A stretch of DNA of 64,000 nucleotides. It comes from Cheiracanthium punctorium (taxonomy: Eukaryota; Arthropoda; Arachnida; Araneae; Cheiracanthiidae). Location: NCBI GenBank assembly GCA_038373885.1, contig JAWZYV010012338.1, positions 62,001-126,000 on the forward strand, written 5' to 3'. The notes beneath the pieces were generated by a model. That model was not told the origin of the DNA. It saw only the letters and a program-made list of their open reading frames with translations, and ran no database searches. The position numbers and the translations under genes were made by a program. Shown here one piece after another: positions 58,822 to 64,000 of the stretch (position 1 is its first letter; each line of letters opens with the position of its first letter).

Positions 58822-59519
58822 CTGAAAAAGAAATTAAAAAAGTGACTATGATAACACCCAGGACAAAATATTACAGCTGATGGAATTTAATACAACTACA
58901 TAGTGCACAAGAATGTAAAATAAATAATTATGACGACAATTTTATATCTGCACAACTTTTAAGAGCTATTTATTCAAACAGTAATAAAATTAAATAGAAA
59001 ATTTCTTTCAAATACTGGAATGTATGTTTTTTTAATTGTAAAAATGTATGTTTAAGTTTAAGATGTCATGTTGTATGTTTAAGATTAGGCCTCTGGTCTT
59101 CAACCTATGGCCCTTTGTGGCCAGTAAACGGTGAAACTTGTCTAATGTGGCCACCCTTGGGAAGAACAAGACTGGTCACCGTACAAAGGTGGGAAAATCT
59201 AATGGTGTAAAGTGATATTTAACAAAAGGGTCACTATAGCGTTTAGACAGGCTGTCTTTACCAAAGTGGTCACTTTAGCAGGTTCCACTGTATTATTATT
59301 ACACCTCAAAAAGTGCAACACATATCAAGACCATACACAAATTATATATTTTACTCTTGTGATTGGATGACAAACATAGCATAGTCATACTTAGATATGC
59401 TGATTTTGTTATTTCTATGAATACAGAATAAACAGCTTACAAACTCCAACCACTTCAAATGATCTAGATACTGTTGCTTAAATTTTGCATCTATTAACAA
59501 TAAAAAATATTAATTAAAA

Positions 59520-59765
59520 AAATCTGATGTGGACACCACATGACTTCCTTGCACGTCTATAAATCAAAAATATTTTGAGCACACTTAATCTAAATTTATT
59601 TTGTTTGAAAGAGATAAAATACTGCAATAATACTAGTTTTAGCAATTTCTAGCCAAATATTTCTGATATCACCAAGCTGGGTTCAATTTGAAAGATTAGC
59701 TTTTGACACTTAATTTGGCGATATTTTGACAAAAGTCAACAAGGTTGAGATAGTTTGACTAAACA
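59520..59765. repeat. Left-end fragment of the 22.8-24.8 kb repeat family
   Basis: TCTGATGTGGACACCACATGAC, then TTCCTTGCACG, AATCAAAAATATTTTGAGC, TTTAGCAATTTCTAGCCAAA and TTTGGCGATATTTTGAC, in the same order as 22826-23065. Lacks the tandem arrays. Confidence 0.7.
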
Positions 59766-61028
59766 AATATAAGCTTCATGTACGGATTGCTAATTCAGTT
59801 TTACTCCATGAGTAAAAAACTTAACTAATTACACTGCAGTTTTTTTAATTTGAGGCTGACAGGGCAGATTTCATTATTTACATTAAAGATACTGTACAAA
59901 TGTTAGAGCTTTGTGGATTTTGGGTCTTCTAATGCAATAAGTACGGCCCAAAATATCTTATATTGTGTTTTCCACCTATGTGATCTTGTAATGCCAAAAG
60001 GTTTAACACCTTTCATTTACAAATCCCCCCCCCCACTTTAAATAAAATTCATGAAATATTATGTATGCAGATTACAATAGTTTGAAACTTAATTTCTGAA
60101 CAAACTTTTAGACAACGCTGTTACAAACTGTAGCTACATCTATATAAGAGATATAACCTGCAAGGTATGTTTTTACTGACAGAAAAGTTGATACATGCAT
60201 AGCTATAAAGCATAAAATCTGGTTTGTGCCAAATACAAATCCACATCAGTGGAGAAATCTGCTTGAAATTTTACGTAAATAATGAAGAATATACAAAAAA
60301 TAAATTTAAAAAACAGCATAACTTTAAAATTATGAAAACTAATTTACTCCCTGTTTTTCAGCAGTTTTATTCAATTTTCAAAAGCAGAAAATATTTTTGA
60401 TAGGAAAAAAATTCAACTTTATTTTTTGCCTTGATAATTTGTTAATGCTAATTTAAAATTACATTAGAATAATAAGCTCTATATTAAAAATTGAATGATG
60501 TTATAAATAATTTTATAATTTTTATGATGTATTTTTTGCAACAGCTGAGTGGCTTTTTGAAATTATCTGAACATTGCATTATTATACAAGAACAAAATTT
60601 AAAAATGTAAGTATTTCAACGTTTTTTTCTGGATAATTCATAGTTAAAAGAATAACAAGATTGAACTTCAAAGTCATATTATAAGTTCATCTCTTTAAAA
60701 CCAAAAAAATATAATTTTTATGCTGAACAATTAAAAAGCTAAAATAGGAAGAAAATTTTATACACTACAAGATAAATTATAAAAGATTAAATTTAACTTT
60801 CAAAAAGAATGTGATTACTACCACATTATACATTTACAATAGCCAGTACTACTAGTAGTAACAGGAATGAATTGCATTTTTGCAGTAAAAAGCACATGAT
60901 TAAGATCACGGAATGAAATTACTTCCATGAAAGAAGTGAAGGAAGTATTGTAATCAATGGATTCCTCAGCTTGTACATTATAAAAGAAAAAATCAGATTG
61001 TTTGAATCTAGCTGAAAACCAACCAGGT

Positions 61029-63118
61029 CAGGGGTCTGTCCAGGTCGAAATCGGGCCCGAAAACAGACTCTTCACAAAATTCAACAAGTTAAAAACAGAC
61101 CCTTCACAAAATTCAATATCAGAAAAACAAACCTTTCAAAAAATTCAGTTTGACCAAAACAGCCCTTTCACAAAATAACTATTGCACTTTTCAATTAAGA
61201 ATTGTTATCATTTAGCGATCGCCGATCGTCACCCAATAATATCTTGACCTAAATGTAAACAACGTTGATGATGATGACGGAAGGTAGGTTGATTGGAGAT
61301 CCTAAGCCAGGGGGGTACATTACACCGCCTACGATTGCAGTTTGAAGCAGACGCCTGCACTTGTTTGTTCTTCCTCCTAAGTTCCCCCCACCTGCTATGT
61401 AGGAGCTCTCTTTCTGGGAATAAAAATCAGACTAGTAGCGAGCGCTCATTTATTAATTCTTTTCATGTGAGTTGTGTTTATGCCAAAAAATTAAACATCA
61501 AGACTTATTCCACTATAATATTAATAAGGCTCATTGCCAGAAGAAAAAGTGATGACAGTTGTCATTCTCGGAAAATTACAACGTTCTTCATGAATAAAGC
61601 CAGTGGCGTATGTAAAAAGGGCAGCCAGGTTGGGGAGGGGATTAAAAGAAAGCACTTTGTTTTCCAAACTGGCACATTTATGCACCATGTAATAAATGTT
61701 CAGAAATCATTTGATGCAATCTCAAAATGATTAACTTAGTCCTAAATCTTAGTCTTAAAGACAGACATAAATTCAGATCAATGCATATTTCGAAATCGCG
61801 CAAGCGTTGTAACTCGCAAGAAGTCGTTTTGCATTTTGAAATGAATCCGTAATTCTCCAATGTTTAGTAAATATCTGTAACAATTATAAATAATCTGAAG
61901 TAGAAAGGCCATGTAATGATTACACTAAAAGCAATCATTAGGAACAACTTGCAAGAGTGCATAACATCCAATTCAAAACAAGGAGAGCTGCTGTCATTAC
62001 GTGGCTAAGTCTAAGCTTATTGTTTACTAATTCACAACTGCATACTTATCAAACATAACATCCTTACGGGTGAAATCATTTTGAACTCCCTTCCCCCCCC
62101 CAAGTGAAAGGATAATGTGCAAGATGGCCCTTTTACATTGCTGAAAAAACAAACATTCCAAGGGCATCTTTCAGATCACACAAATAAAAGAAAACAGAAA
62201 AAATAATTATTTATAAAATGACATTTTATCTCCTTGCATTAAAAAAAAAAAAAAAAAGGGTCCTTGAAGCGTCGATTTTGACTTCATTGTATTGTCTCCT
62301 GTATAAGAAAACTGTATGGTAAGGAAGGAGAAAAAGTTTTGGCAAATAAGAATGGAAAAACAGACTGACATACCCCAGGCATTTACTGTAAAATATTTAA
62401 GGAATAAAACCCCAGGTCAGTGTTTTTGGGATATTCTGCGTACACTGACAAGTAATTTTTCTTTAATGGTACAAGTTGAAATTAATTTTTAAAAATGTTA
62501 GCTAATTTCTCCCATCTAATTATCTGCAACTTATTTTTGATTTCCCTTCAATTGTTGATATTTAACTAGATTTAAAAATTGCATTTTTCACATTGTTAGT
62601 ATTAGAGTATTTCCAGTCGAAACAGACAGATATTGTAATATTTAAAAATTACTAAAGTTTGAATTTGGGGTGTAAATAAAAGTGTTTAGTACCTGCAATT
62701 TAAAATCAAAACTAGCATGGCCTACATTTATTGTAAAATCTATTTTTTAATCATTTAAAAGTAAAAATTTAAAGCTTTATATTTTTAATTTTAATTGAAT
62801 TAAAAAAAAAATATTGTTCCAGGGTATGACTATCCCAGATGTTCGGTGAACAGGAATTATTCAGTTTTGGCCAACTTTTTTTAAGGGAACTAACTATACC
62901 CATTTTGTTTTCAATTTAAAACAAAAAATATTCAATTCTATTTCATGATTGCTTTCTTGCTCAAAAATGAAATAGAAAACTCAAATTGGAAGAAGTTCAC
63001 AAAATAAGGAAAAATTCACAAAAATAGAAAAAATTCACAAAATTAGGTATAAATTCATAAAATTAGGTAAAATTTCACAAAAATAGGACCCTGGGAAAGA
63101 AACCTGGACTGACTCCTG
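61029..63118. mobile_element. Possible hAT-like element with TTCACAAAAT subterminal repeats
   Basis: The left end CAGGGGTCTGTCCAGGT and the right end, read inward, CAGGAGTCAGTCCAGGTT, match except at three positions. The first ~130 bp and last ~130 bp both carry repeated TTCACAAAAT (periods about 35 and 16-19 bp). No 8-bp duplication found, so the boundaries are tentative. Confidence 0.5.
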
Positions 63119-63386
63119 CAGGTTGAAGTTTTACAGACATGCAAAAAATATATAGATATAAATCTTAACTACTTCAAAAAAAAAATTCTATTTCCTGATT
63201 TTTTACACTTTTTAATACTGTGAGAAAGCATATTATACTTTTAGACTAATTGTTCTGAAATATTGCAAACACATGCAGCAGGGTGGGGGGGGGGGGAAAT
63301 TCAAAAATCATTCCATTTGATTTTTTTTCCTTCTATTTTTCAATTTTGAAATTCATGTAACATTAATACTGATCCTATGGTGTCTA

Positions 63387-63596
<210 letters not shown>

Positions 63597-63784
63597 CTAA
63601 AATTGGAGAATATAACTGTACTTCACATATGAGAGTATTTAAACGTGATCAACATAGAAATAAATGTTCAATATTTGGTAATCAATAAATTTGGTTCAAT
63701 ATTTGGTTGATCAAAATATGGTATTCGGTGTATCCCTATTAAGTAATAAATTATGCTGCAGTATTAGGGGGGGGGATAGAAAAG

Positions 63785-63877
63785 GGAGAAAATTATGAGT
63801 ATAAAAGGATGAAATTATGAATATATTAAGGGATGAAATTATGAATATATTAAGGGATGAAATTATAAGTATAAAGG
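63785..63877. repeat. 24-bp minisatellite
   Basis: GGATGAAATTATGAATATAT followed by TAAG, repeated at 63807, 63831 and 63855 with a degenerate unit before. Lies in the next thioredoxin reductase intron. Confidence 0.85.
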
Positions 63878-64000
63878 GGAGGAGGCTGCACCCACATGTA
63901 CAGAGAAAGAGAGAGAAAAAAAAGCATTCTTGTCATTGAGACAGACATAACTTTTAACAAAATGTTAAAACAATGTTGTATTTTGCTGTATAACATAAAA

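Noticed and set aside
61293..61730. 145-codon plus-strand frame as a gene nested in the thioredoxin reductase intron
   Set aside because: Lies within repeat sequence (MITE-like AGTGGCGTATG near 61602), low-complexity composition, no family resemblance.

Overview
This is eukaryotic nuclear DNA, AT-rich and mostly transposon-derived, with the ends of two conserved animal genes at its edges. The sparse coding exons, GT-AG introns of several kb, a U6 snRNA gene pair, tRNA-derived SINE-like sequences, a Jockey-like LINE and abundant short hAT elements all point to an arthropod. A thioredoxin reductase tail with an in-frame TGA at the selenocysteine position fits a chelicerate (spider, tick) better than the insects that lost selenoproteins. 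The species call is inference.

Layout. At 0.3-6.7 kb, three minus-strand exons encode the N-terminal and first catalytic part of a TraB-domain protein (TRABD-like); the gene continues below position 1. Its large intron holds minisatellite-bearing repeats. At 7-10 kb there is degenerate repeated DNA and a pogo-like element. At 10.6-14.1 kb a 3.45-kb foldback element has ~1.2-kb inverted arms and a 9-bp target duplication. From 14.5 to 29 kb lie nested DNA transposons, many with exact 8-bp target duplications (hAT type), plus tandem repeats and a Helentron-like minisatellite element.

At 30.0-50.8 kb a giant imperfect palindrome dominates. Its arms are about 6.9 kb without later insertions, and the spacer is about 0.6 kb. 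Each arm carries one complete U6 snRNA gene with TATA box and terminator, so the two copies are inverted. The left arm received a 5'-truncated LINE (12-bp target duplication), which in turn received a 3.15-kb hAT-like element (8-bp duplication). The right arm keeps the empty LINE site, and elsewhere received a tRNA-type SINE that was split by another TIR element. Copies of one ~300-bp hAT MITE sit at the arm tips and at the centre. The 8-bp target duplication of one insertion appears to be split between the left tip and the centre, 11.9 kb apart, which points to transposon-mediated rearrangement as the origin of the palindrome.

From 51 to 58 kb there are more MITEs, including piggyBac-like TTAA elements. 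At 58.2-63.6 kb lie the last two exons, 3' UTR, polyadenylation signal and a tentative SECIS element of a minus-strand thioredoxin reductase selenoprotein, whose upstream exons lie beyond 64,000. The two protein genes and the U6 pair share no evident pathway; they are neighbours in repeat-rich DNA. All coordinates, duplications and alignments were read by eye; percent identities are estimates.
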